Source: CAYXXN01 sp964469055 | GTDB lineage: Bacteria > Acidobacteriota > Thermoanaerobaculia > Multivoradales > JAHEKO01 | Length of the DNA: 19,802 bases | Assembly: GCA_964469055.1 (NCBI GenBank) | Contig: CAYXXN010000035.1 | Coordinates: 1 to 19,802 of the forward strand | Direction: 5' to 3' | In this document: positions 13,619-19,802 of the stretch, one piece after another | Numbering within the stretch: position 1 is the stretch's first letter | Layout: each line of letters starts with the position of its first letter | Notes under the pieces: model-generated | The model's input: the letters and a program-made list of their open reading frames with translations, nothing else | The model's database searches: none | What the model was told of the DNA's origin: nothing | Translations under genes and position numbers: made by a program

Positions 13619-15040
13619 ATGACCGATTTCGGTCGCCTCACTCCCGCCATCGTGTGCGAGATCGTCGCCGTGGTCGGCGAAGGCCACGTGCTTCGCGATC
13701 CGCCGCTGCTCCTGCCCTACGCGAGCGACGCGACCGAGGACTTCGTCTTCTTGCCCGAGGCCGTCGTGCGGCCCGCCTCCACCGCCGAGGTGGCCGGCGT
13801 GATGCGCCTCGCCTCGCGCTACCGTCTCCCCGTCACGCCGCGCGGGGCGGGCACGGGCCTTTCGGGCGGCGCGCTTCCCGTGCACGGCGGGTTGGTCCTG
13901 GCACTCGAGCGACTCGACGCCATCCTCGAGATCGATGCCGCCAACCTCACGGCTTCCGTGCAGGCCGGGGTCGTGACGGGCGAGTTGCGACGTCGGGTCG
14001 AGGCCCTGGGCCTCTTCTACCCGCCCGATCCCGCGAGCGCCGACAGCTGTTCGATCGGCGGGAATCTAGCCGAGGACTCGGCAGGCCCGCGCTCCTGCAA
14101 GTATGGGAGCACCCGCAGCTGGGTCCTGGGGCTGGAGGCGGTGCTCGCGGACGGCACGATCTTGGCCACCGGTGGAAAGAATCGCAAGGACGTGACCGGC
14201 TACAACTTGACCCAGCTCCTGGTGGGGTCGGAGGGCACGCTCGCGGTCCTCACCGGCGCGCTGCTGCGGCTCGCCGTGCGGCCCGCGGCGTCGCTCACCG
14301 CCGGTCTCGTCTTCGCCGACCTCGAGGCGGCCGCCCGTGGCGTCGTGGCTCTGTTCGCGGCCGGCCTCGACCCGGCCGCCTGCGAGATCGTCGAGCGGCG
14401 CGGACTCGAGCTCGTCGGCGCCCTGGAGCCGCTTCCCGCGCAGCTTGCCGACGCCGGTGCGCTGTTGCTCGTCGCCTTCGACGGCCCCGAGACCGAGCCC
14501 CTGCTCCAGGCGGTCGCGGCCCTGGCGGCGTGCGTCGGCGGGGAGGCTCTCGGCGAGCCGATGGTCGCCCTCGACGACCGGGACCAGCGCCGCCTCTGGC
14601 AGGTCCGACGCCTGGTCGGCGAGGCGGTCAAGCAGCGCTCACCCTACAAAGAGGTCGACGCCGTGGTGCCGCGCGCGCACCTCGCGCAGCTGGCACGCTC
14701 GGCTCGCTCCATCGCTCGTCAGCACGGCCTCGAGGCCGTCTCCTACGGCCATGCCGGGGATGGAAATCTTCACGTCAATCTCCTGCGGGGGGAGCTCGAG
14801 GAAGCGGCGTGGCAACACGCCAGGGACGGCGCCGAGGACCAGCTGGTGGAGGCCGTGCTGGCGCTGGGCGGAGCGCTCACCGGCGAGCACGGCGTCGGTT
14901 GGACCCAGCGCCGGCACCTCACCCGTGCCCTGGGCTCGGCAGCGGTCGACCTCCAGCGACGCTTGAAGCAGGCCTTCGATCCCCTGGGCATCCTCAACCC
15001 CGGCAAGGTCTTGCCCGACGCGGCGGCGGCCTCCGGCTGA
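13619..15040 (+). CDS. FAD-linked D-lactate/glycolate oxidase (GlcD type)
   Basis: A 473-residue FAD-binding oxidoreductase of the GlcD/D-lactate dehydrogenase family (vanillyl-alcohol oxidase fold), oxidising a 2-hydroxy acid. The FAD pyrophosphate loop is PRGAGTGLSGGA (74-85), followed by SIGGNLAEDSAGP (145-157) and VTGYNLTQLLVGSEGTL (192-208). In the C-terminal substrate domain GHAGDGNLHVN (377-387) carries the metal- and substrate-binding His residues, GEHGVG (422-427) follows, and FDPLGILNPGKV (453-464) closes the protein. The ATG at 13619 has a GAAGG directly before it, poorly spaced, so the start is likely but not ideal. No GlcE/GlcF partner is adjacent, so it may act alone. D-lactate, glycolate and D-2-hydroxyglutarate are all possible substrates. 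Confidence 0.92.
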   Translation: MTDFGRLTPAIVCEIVAVVGEGHVLRDPPLLLPYASDATEDFVFLPEAVVRPASTAEVAGVMRLASRYRLPVTPRGAGTGLSGGALPVHGGLVLALERLDAILEIDAANLTASVQAGVVTGELRRRVEALGLFYPPDPASADSCSIGGNLAEDSAGPRSCKYGSTRSWVLGLEAVLADGTILATGGKNRKDVTGYNLTQLLVGSEGTLAVLTGALLRLAVRPAASLTAGLVFADLEAAARGVVALFAAGLDPAACEIVERRGLELVGALEPLPAQLADAGALLLVAFDGPETEPLLQAVAALAACVGGEALGEPMVALDDRDQRRLWQVRRLVGEAVKQRSPYKEVDAVVPRAHLAQLARSARSIARQHGLEAVSYGHAGDGNLHVNLLRGELEEAAWQHARDGAEDQLVEAVLALGGALTGEHGVGWTQRRHLTRALGSAAVDLQRRLKQAFDPLGILNPGKVLPDAAAASG

Positions 15041-15047
15041 CCCCAGG

Positions 15048-15053
15048 TACAAT
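15048..15053 (+). promoter_or_regulatory. Candidate -10 box (TACAAT) for the DHH phosphoesterase gene
   Basis: TACAAT lies in the 22-base gap after the oxidase stop and ends nine bases before the ATG at 15063. No Shine-Dalgarno and no -35 are seen. The predicted transcript would begin within a few bases of the start codon. Confidence 0.4.
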
Positions 15054-15062
15054 TCGTCGCCC

Positions 15063-16130
15063 ATGGTCACGGAGGAGACCCTCCAGCGCCTCGCGGCGCT
15101 GCGAGAGCTCATCGACCGCCCTACCAGGCCGGGACGCTGGTTGATCCTCACCCACGACAACCCCGACCCCGACTCCCTCGCCTCGGCGGCGGCCCTCTCC
15201 ACCCTGCTGCGCGAGGGTTTCGGGCGACGGGTGACGACCGCTTACGGCGGCATCATCGGGCGCGCCGAGAACCGCCAGATGGTGAAGACGCTGCGCTTCC
15301 AGCCGAGCCAAGTCAAGCATCTAAACTGGGGTCGCTACAAGCACTACGCCCTCGTCGACTGCCAGCCGGGCACCGGCAACAACGCCTTCCCCGAGAGCCT
15401 CATCCCCGACGTCGTCTTTGATCATCACCCCATCCGTCGGGCGACGCGCTCTGCCCTGTTCACCGACGTGCGCACCCACTACGGCGCCACGGCGACGATC
15501 GTCTGCGAGTACCTGCTGGCCAGCGGCATCGTGATCGACCGAAATCTGGCGACCGCTCTCGTCTACGCGATTCGCTCCGAGACTCAGGACTTCGGCCGCG
15601 AGTACTCGGAGCACGACAAGTCGATCTACGATCTGCTGCACGCGCAGGCGGACCTCCGCGCCCTGGCGCGGATCCAGCAGCCGTCGCTCCCGATCTCCTA
15701 CTTCAGGACGCTGCGCCGGGCCGTCGCGAATCTGTCGACGGTGGATTCGTTGGTGGTCTCCCACCTGGGGGAGGTCGAGCAACCCGACATCGTGCCCGAG
15801 ATCGCCGACCTGCTGCTGCGGCTGGAGGGCAAGACCTGGTCGCTGACCAGCGGGTGCTTCGAGGACCGTCTCTATCTCTCGATGCGGACGACGAACCCGC
15901 GCGCTGACGCCGGCCGCCTCATGCGCCGGCTTCTCGGGCGCCGCGGTCGCGGTGGCGGGCACGGCATGATCGCCGGCGGCTGGGTGGCGCTGGTTCGCAA
16001 CGGTGGCGGGAGCGCCCTCCAGCTCCACCGCCAGTTGGCCGCCCGGCTCGCCTCCCTGCTCAAGAAGAGCCCCGACCGTCTGGCTCCCGTTCCGGAACTA
16101 CTCGAACAGCGCCCCGAGGCGACGGCCTGA
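15063..16130 (+). CDS. DHH-DHHA1 family phosphoesterase (NrnA/RecJ-like)
   Basis: A 355-residue phosphoesterase of the DHH family, which hydrolyses nano-RNA, pAp or cyclic dinucleotide-type substrates using two Mn2+ ions. Motif I is THDNPDPDSLAS (30-41), motif II ALVDCQPG (96-103), and motif III VVFDHHP (117-123), with the name-giving DHH. The DHHA1 substrate-binding domain has GRGGGHGMIAGG (295-306) with His300. No membrane segment or extra sensory domain (PAS, CBS) is present, so it resembles NrnA rather than GdpP. It is slightly longer than typical NrnA (~320). A near-leaderless start is likely, and the methyltransferase follows after one base. The substrate remains unassigned. Confidence 0.9.
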   Translation: MVTEETLQRLAALRELIDRPTRPGRWLILTHDNPDPDSLASAAALSTLLREGFGRRVTTAYGGIIGRAENRQMVKTLRFQPSQVKHLNWGRYKHYALVDCQPGTGNNAFPESLIPDVVFDHHPIRRATRSALFTDVRTHYGATATIVCEYLLASGIVIDRNLATALVYAIRSETQDFGREYSEHDKSIYDLLHAQADLRALARIQQPSLPISYFRTLRRAVANLSTVDSLVVSHLGEVEQPDIVPEIADLLLRLEGKTWSLTSGCFEDRLYLSMRTTNPRADAGRLMRRLLGRRGRGGGHGMIAGGWVALVRNGGGSALQLHRQLAARLASLLKKSPDRLAPVPELLEQRPEATA

Positions 16131-16131
16131 G

Positions 16132-16731
16132 ATGAGTCTTCTGCGCTCGCGGCCGAAGGCTTACGGTCTGAAGCAGTTCCGGGCTCGGGAACGATACCGT
16201 CCGGACTACGACCATCTGGCGAACTTCTTGCTGGGCCGCCTCGAATTCGACTCGGTAATCGACGTCGGGTGCGGCAACGGGTTCCTGCTCGAGGCGTTCG
16301 CCGAGGCGGGCAAGCACGTGAAGGGAGTCGACCGCTCACCGGACGTCCTCCGGGTCGTGCCCTCGCATCTCCGAGCTCACGTAGCGATCGAGGACTTCGC
16401 AGTGACGAATTCGCACTGGGACCTGGTGTGCTGCGTGGAGATGGCAGAGCACCTGGAGCCCGAGCGCAGCCAGGAGCTGGTCTCGGCGCTCGTTCGCCTG
16501 GCCCGCCGCTGGATCTACTTCTCGGCCGCTCCGCCCGGCCAGGTCGGTCGGGGGCACATCAACTGTCGGCCGCTCGACCATTGGCTCGGCTGGTTCGAGG
16601 CGCGCCGCTGGCGCCCCGAACCCACCGCCACGGCCGAGCTGCGCGAGGCTCTCGGCCGCCTCGCCGACGCCGTCTGGCTGCAGCACAACAGCATCGTCTT
16701 CAAGCCCGACGACCCGTCTTCGCCGCGCTAA
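16132..16731 (+). CDS. Class I SAM-dependent methyltransferase
   Basis: A 199-residue Rossmann-fold methyltransferase of the Methyltransf_11/23 type; the substrate is unknown. Motif I VIDVGCGNGF (42-51) binds SAM, the acidic residue of motif II is in GVDRS (65-69), and DLVCCVEMAEHLEPE is the motif IV region. The C-terminal half is Trp- and Arg-rich (YFSAAPPGQVGRGHINCRP, then WLGWFEARRW), resembling methyltransferases found in glycan or lipid clusters, though no such cluster is here. The ATG at 16132 follows the upstream stop by one base (TGA-G-ATG), so coupling with the phosphoesterase is likely. The frame open further upstream is a shadow of that gene. It converges on guaA with a nine-base gap. 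Confidence 0.85.
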   Translation: MSLLRSRPKAYGLKQFRARERYRPDYDHLANFLLGRLEFDSVIDVGCGNGFLLEAFAEAGKHVKGVDRSPDVLRVVPSHLRAHVAIEDFAVTNSHWDLVCCVEMAEHLEPERSQELVSALVRLARRWIYFSAAPPGQVGRGHINCRPLDHWLGWFEARRWRPEPTATAELREALGRLADAVWLQHNSIVFKPDDPSSPR

Positions 16732-16740
16732 GAACCGCGC

Positions 16741-18300
16741 TCACTCCCACTCGATGGTCGCCGGGGGCTTGCTGGTCACGTCGTAGACGACTCGGTTGAC
16801 GCCCCGCACTTCGTTGACGATGCGGTTGGCCGTCCGGCCGAGGAACTCGTGGGCTAGCGGGCTCCAGTCGGCCGTCATGAAGTCGACCGTCTCGACGGCC
16901 CGCAGCGCCACGACGTTCTCGTAGGTGCGGAAATCCCCCATGACCCCGACGCTGCGCACCGGCAAGAGCACGGCAAAGGCCTGGCTCACCTTCTCGTAGA
17001 GGCCCTGCTCGCGCAGCTCGGCCAAGAAGATCGCATCGGCCTCGCGCAATACGTCGAGCCGCTCGCGGGTCACCTCTCCCAGCACGCGCACGCCGAGCCC
17101 GGGGCCCGGGAAGGGGTGTCGAGCGATGAGCTCTTCGGGAATGTTGAGCTCGCGTCCGAGCTGCCGCACCTCGTCCTTGAACAGCCAGCGCAGCGGCTCG
17201 ACGAGCTCGAACCCCAGCTTCTCCGGCAGGCCCCCGACGTTGTGATGGGTCTTGATCACCGCCGAGGGCCCATGGACCGACACGGATTCGATGACGTCCG
17301 GATAGAGCGTGCCCTGGGCGAGAAAGCGGACGTCGCTGAACTTGGCCGCTTCGTCCTCGAAGACCTCGATGAAGACTCGTCCGATGACCCGTCGCTTGGC
17401 TTCGGGGTCCTCGATCCCGGCGAGGGCGCCGAGGAAGCGGTCCGCCGCGTCGACCGCGACGACCGGCAGGCCCAGCCCGTCGCGCAGGGCGTGCACGACC
17501 CGGTCGGGCTCGCCCTTGCGCATCAGCCCGTTGTCGACGAAGACGGCGTGGAGCTGCTCGCCGACGGCCCTTGCCACCAGCGTCGCCATCACCGATGAAT
17601 CGACGCCGCCCGAAACGGCGCAGACGACCCGTCCTTCCCCGGCCTGGCGTCGGATCGCGTCCACGGCCTCCTCCAGGTACGACGCCATGCCCCAGTCCCC
17701 GCGCGCGCCGCAGATGCCGTACAAGAAGTTGCGCAGGATCTGCCCTCCCGAGACGGTGTGCGACACCTCGGGGTGGAACTGGATGCCGTAGATCCGTCGC
17801 TCGGGATCGTGGAATCCGACGACGCCCGCGTTGGGCGTGGTGGCGATCGCGGCGAAGCCCGGCGGCGCGCTGCGCACGCGGTCACCGTGACTCATCCATA
17901 CCGTCTCACGGCTGCCGCAGCCGGCAAAGAGATCGGAGCGGGCGCCGATCTCGACCTCGGCGCGGCCGTACTCGCGCTGAGCCGAGCCCTCGACCGTTCC
18001 GCCCAGCAGATGCGCCGTCAGTTGCATGCCGTAGCAGATGCCGAGCACGGGCACGCCGAGGCCGAAGATCGCCGGATCCACGCTCGCCGCCCCGGGCTCG
18101 TAGACGCTCTGGGGTCCGCCCGAGAGGATGACGCCGATCGGACGCCGGCGGCGGATCTCCGCCAGCGGCAGACCCGGCGGGTGGATCTCGCAGTAGACGC
18201 GGTTCTCCCGCACGCGGCGAGCGATCAGCTGCGTGAACTGACTGCCGAAGTCGAGGACCAGCACCAGCTCGTGGCCGTCGTCTCCCCCGCCGCCGCTCAC
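16741..18300 (-). CDS. guaA: GMP synthase (glutamine-hydrolysing)
   Basis: GuaA converts XMP to GMP using ATP and ammonia from glutamine. The 519-residue product has the full two-domain layout. In the N-terminal class I amidotransferase the nucleophile is Cys89 in GICYGMQ, with His176 and Glu178 in QFHPEV. The ATP-pyrophosphatase domain has the PP-loop AVSGGVDSSV (228-237). The C-terminal dimerisation domain has the family sequence HPFPGPGLGVRVLGEVT and ends in PPATIEWE, the invariant GuaA end. I chose the GTG at 18300: it overlaps the gpsA stop as GTGA with GAGG seven bases upstream. It adds a short Gly-rich leader (SGGGGDD) before the conserved VLVLDFGSQ. The much longer upstream open frame is a shadow of gpsA. 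Confidence 0.97.
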   Translation of the reverse strand: MSGGGGDDGHELVLVLDFGSQFTQLIARRVRENRVYCEIHPPGLPLAEIRRRRPIGVILSGGPQSVYEPGAASVDPAIFGLGVPVLGICYGMQLTAHLLGGTVEGSAQREYGRAEVEIGARSDLFAGCGSRETVWMSHGDRVRSAPPGFAAIATTPNAGVVGFHDPERRIYGIQFHPEVSHTVSGGQILRNFLYGICGARGDWGMASYLEEAVDAIRRQAGEGRVVCAVSGGVDSSVMATLVARAVGEQLHAVFVDNGLMRKGEPDRVVHALRDGLGLPVVAVDAADRFLGALAGIEDPEAKRRVIGRVFIEVFEDEAAKFSDVRFLAQGTLYPDVIESVSVHGPSAVIKTHHNVGGLPEKLGFELVEPLRWLFKDEVRQLGRELNIPEELIARHPFPGPGLGVRVLGEVTRERLDVLREADAIFLAELREQGLYEKVSQAFAVLLPVRSVGVMGDFRTYENVVALRAVETVDFMTADWSPLAHEFLGRTANRIVNEVRGVNRVVYDVTSKPPATIEWE

Positions 18301-19316
18301 AGGTCGGCCTCGACCTTGAGATGGCGGGTCATCAGCTCGCGCACGGCATCTGCCGGCGGCCTTCCTTCGTACAGCACGGCGTTCATCTGCTGGGTGATCG
18401 GCATTTCCACGTCTTTGGCAGCCGCCAGACGGGCGATCGACCGCGCGTTGCGGACTCCCTCGGCGACCGAGCCGCGCGCGTCGGTCAACTCGGACAGGGT
18501 GGCGCCACGGGCGATCGCCAGGCCGGCTTGGCGATTGCGGGACTGCGCACCCGTACACGTGAGGACCAGGTCGCCGAGACCGGCGAGACCCGCGAAGGTG
18601 CGCCGCTCGCCGCCGCAAGCCACGCCGAGCCGGGCGAGCTCGTGCAGGCCGCGGGTGATCAGGGCGGCCAGCGTGTTGTGGCCGAGACCGAGACCCGACA
18701 GCAACCCGGCGCCGACCGCGATCACGTTCTTGGTGGCGCCGCCCAGCTCGACTCCGACCACGTCGGTGGACGAGTAGAGGCGGAAGGACTCGGAGGCCAG
18801 CTGGCCGCAGAGCTCCGTGGCGAGGGCGCCATCCAGCGCCGCGACAACCGCCGCGCTGGGCACTCCCGCCGCCAGCTCCCCGGCGAAGGTCGGTCCCGAA
18901 AGCACGGCGCAGTGCGCCTCCAGTCCCACAGCCCGGCTCTCCTCCTCCAGCACCTCGGTCATGCGCGCCAGGGTGTCGCTCTCGATGCCCTTGGTGCCGG
19001 AGATCAAGACAACGGAACGATGGGGCGGACGAAGGGGCAGGAATCGGCGAACGATCTCGCGGAAGCCGTGGGACGGCACGACGACGAGAACGAGCTCGCA
19101 GGAAGAGAGATCCGCGAGCTCGGCCGTGACCTCGACGGTCGGCGGCAAGGGCGTCGACGGCAGGTAAGCAGCGTTGACTCGCTCCTGGTGGAGGCGCCGA
19201 GCCGCCTCCGGATCGCGCATCCAGAGCCGGACGGGAGCCCCGGCCCGGGCGAGGTGGACGGCCAGCGCCGTCCCCCACGCCCCGCCGCCGAGGATTCCCC
19301 AGGAGGCCGGGCTCAT
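18297..19316 (-). CDS. gpsA: Glycerol-3-phosphate dehydrogenase [NAD(P)+]
   Basis: GpsA reduces dihydroxyacetone phosphate to sn-glycerol 3-phosphate, the backbone for phospholipids. The 339-residue product has the usual length. The nucleotide motif is GGGAWG (10-15), followed by the NTKG-equivalent ISGTKGIESDT (105-115). SGPTFAGELAAG (140-151), the catalytic-Lys segment GATKNVIAVGAG (193-204, Lys196), GLAGLGDLVLTC (243-254) and SRNRQAG complete the active site. The ATG at 19316 overlaps the plsY stop as ATGA and has GGGGAG upstream. Pairing with plsY is a common arrangement that links substrate supply to its acylation. Confidence 0.97.
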   Translation of the reverse strand: MSPASWGILGGGAWGTALAVHLARAGAPVRLWMRDPEAARRLHQERVNAAYLPSTPLPPTVEVTAELADLSSCELVLVVVPSHGFREIVRRFLPLRPPHRSVVLISGTKGIESDTLARMTEVLEEESRAVGLEAHCAVLSGPTFAGELAAGVPSAAVVAALDGALATELCGQLASESFRLYSSTDVVGVELGGATKNVIAVGAGLLSGLGLGHNTLAALITRGLHELARLGVACGGERRTFAGLAGLGDLVLTCTGAQSRNRQAGLAIARGATLSELTDARGSVAEGVRNARSIARLAAAKDVEMPITQQMNAVLYEGRPPADAVRELMTRHLKVEADL

Positions 19317-19802
19317 ATGCTCCCCCGGCGCCCGGCCCCCAGCTTGGGCTCCTCTCCCCGCCAGAGCCGGCGCAGGTTGGCCAGGTGTCGGGCGATCACG
19401 AGAGCCGAGATGGCGACGCAGGTGGCGAGGAGCGGCGGATCGGGCGCCTGGGTCCAGCCTGCCGCGCCGAGAGCGTACAGCAAGGGGGCATAGGCGGCCG
19501 CGGCGGCGATCGAGGCCAACGAGACCCATCGTTTCCAGGCCAGCATTGCCGCGAAGACAGCGGCCGCGGCGGCGAGCGTCGGCGGCGACAGGGCGAGGAA
19601 AGCCCCGGCCGCTGTCGCTACCCCCTTGCCGCCGCGGAAGCCGAGATAGACCGGGAAAACGTGGCCGAAGACGGCCGCGGCGGCGGTCAGCCCCTGGATC
19701 TCCGGCGACTCGCCGAGCTGCCGCGCCACGAGGACCGGTGCCAGCCCCTTGCCGACATCGAGCAGGAGCACGGTGAGCCCCGCCGCCCTGCCCGCCGCCC
19801 GT
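19313..19802 (-). CDS. plsY: Glycerol-3-phosphate acyltransferase PlsY, 5' end cut by window edge
   Basis: PlsY is an integral membrane acyltransferase that uses acyl-phosphate to acylate glycerol 3-phosphate at position 1. The frame stays open to the right edge, so the N-terminal ~45-50 residues, including the SGN(I/V)GATN motif, lie outside. The visible part begins just after that motif and includes LTVLLLDVGKG, matching the family LTLLLDxLKG helix. The second motif, GHVFPVYLGFRGGKGVATA, is intact. The third region appears as ARHLANLRRLWRGEEPKLG, the family HxxNIxRLxxGxE sequence. Several membrane helices are evident. A GTG at 19771 could look like a start but would remove an essential catalytic motif, so the gene is read as truncated by the edge. 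Confidence 0.95.
   Translation of the reverse strand, partial: RAAGRAAGLTVLLLDVGKGLAPVLVARQLGESPEIQGLTAAAAVFGHVFPVYLGFRGGKGVATAAGAFLALSPPTLAAAAAVFAAMLAWKRWVSLASIAAAAAYAPLLYALGAAGWTQAPDPPLLATCVAISALVIARHLANLRRLWRGEEPKLGAGRRGSI

Noticed and set aside
11899..15144. Plus-strand open frame of 1081 codons
   Set aside because: It is antisense to thiD and lgt and in the wrong frame of the oxidase gene; composition is Arg/His/Gln-rich with no domain.
16720..16745. Bidirectional terminator between the methyltransferase gene and guaA
   Set aside because: The nine-base gap has no inverted repeat that pairs properly and no T-run on either strand.
18301..19278. Long N-terminal extension in frame with GMP synthase
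   Set aside because: The extension overlaps gpsA completely and is Arg/Gly-rich; the GTG at 18300 has an overlap with the gpsA stop, a Shine-Dalgarno and the normal GuaA length.

Overview
This is a very GC-rich, gene-dense bacterial chromosome segment with 20 protein genes and almost no intergenic DNA. The two tandem secreted proteins at 8503-11917 resemble the 'VWFA-related, Acidobacterial' family (TIGR03436). With the high GC and the mix of housekeeping genes, this points to Acidobacteriota, possibly a Thermoanaerobaculia- or Holophagae-like lineage. The phylum call is an inference; no rRNA is present to confirm it. I see no tRNA, rRNA, CRISPR array, insertion sequence or phage module.

Layout. 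(1) 1-6848, minus strand: one tightly packed operon, in transcription order a TIGR04282-type sugar-nucleotide/glycosyltransferase-like gene, nnrE-nnrD fusion, tsaE, 3-hydroxyacyl-CoA dehydrogenase, phoH, ybeY, a CorC/HlyC-type CBS membrane protein, and era (cut by the left edge). Nearly every junction is a 1-4 base stop/start overlap. It joins metabolite repair, tRNA t6A modification, rRNA maturation (YbeY, Era) and a fatty-acid/butanoate oxidoreductase. (2) 6887-7900, plus strand: an S-adenosyl-L-methionine hydroxide adenosyltransferase, then a small DUF4177 protein with its own promoter, ideal ribosome binding site and a palindrome near the expected transcription start. (3) 7897-13518, minus strand: lgt, thiD, two VWA-like secreted proteins, a holin-X/YqjE-like membrane protein and a 62-residue membrane protein, arranged as one operon. 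This is the least understood part of the window. (4) 13619-16731, plus strand: a GlcD-type FAD oxidase, a DHH-family phosphoesterase and a small SAM methyltransferase. (5) 16741-19802, minus strand: plsY (cut by the right edge), gpsA and guaA, chained by 4-base overlaps; plsY and gpsA supply acylated glycerol-3-phosphate and its precursor for phospholipid synthesis, and guaA makes GMP.

Two themes deserve attention. First, the VWA pair with lgt and YqjE/YqjK-like proteins looks like an envelope module whose function is unknown; both VWA domains lack the metal-binding DxSxS signature. Second, several genes that start a transcription unit have a TANNNT -10-like box only 9-11 bases before the start codon and no Shine-Dalgarno sequence, suggesting near-leaderless mRNAs. 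In contrast, the one such gene with a longer leader has a perfect AAGGAGG.
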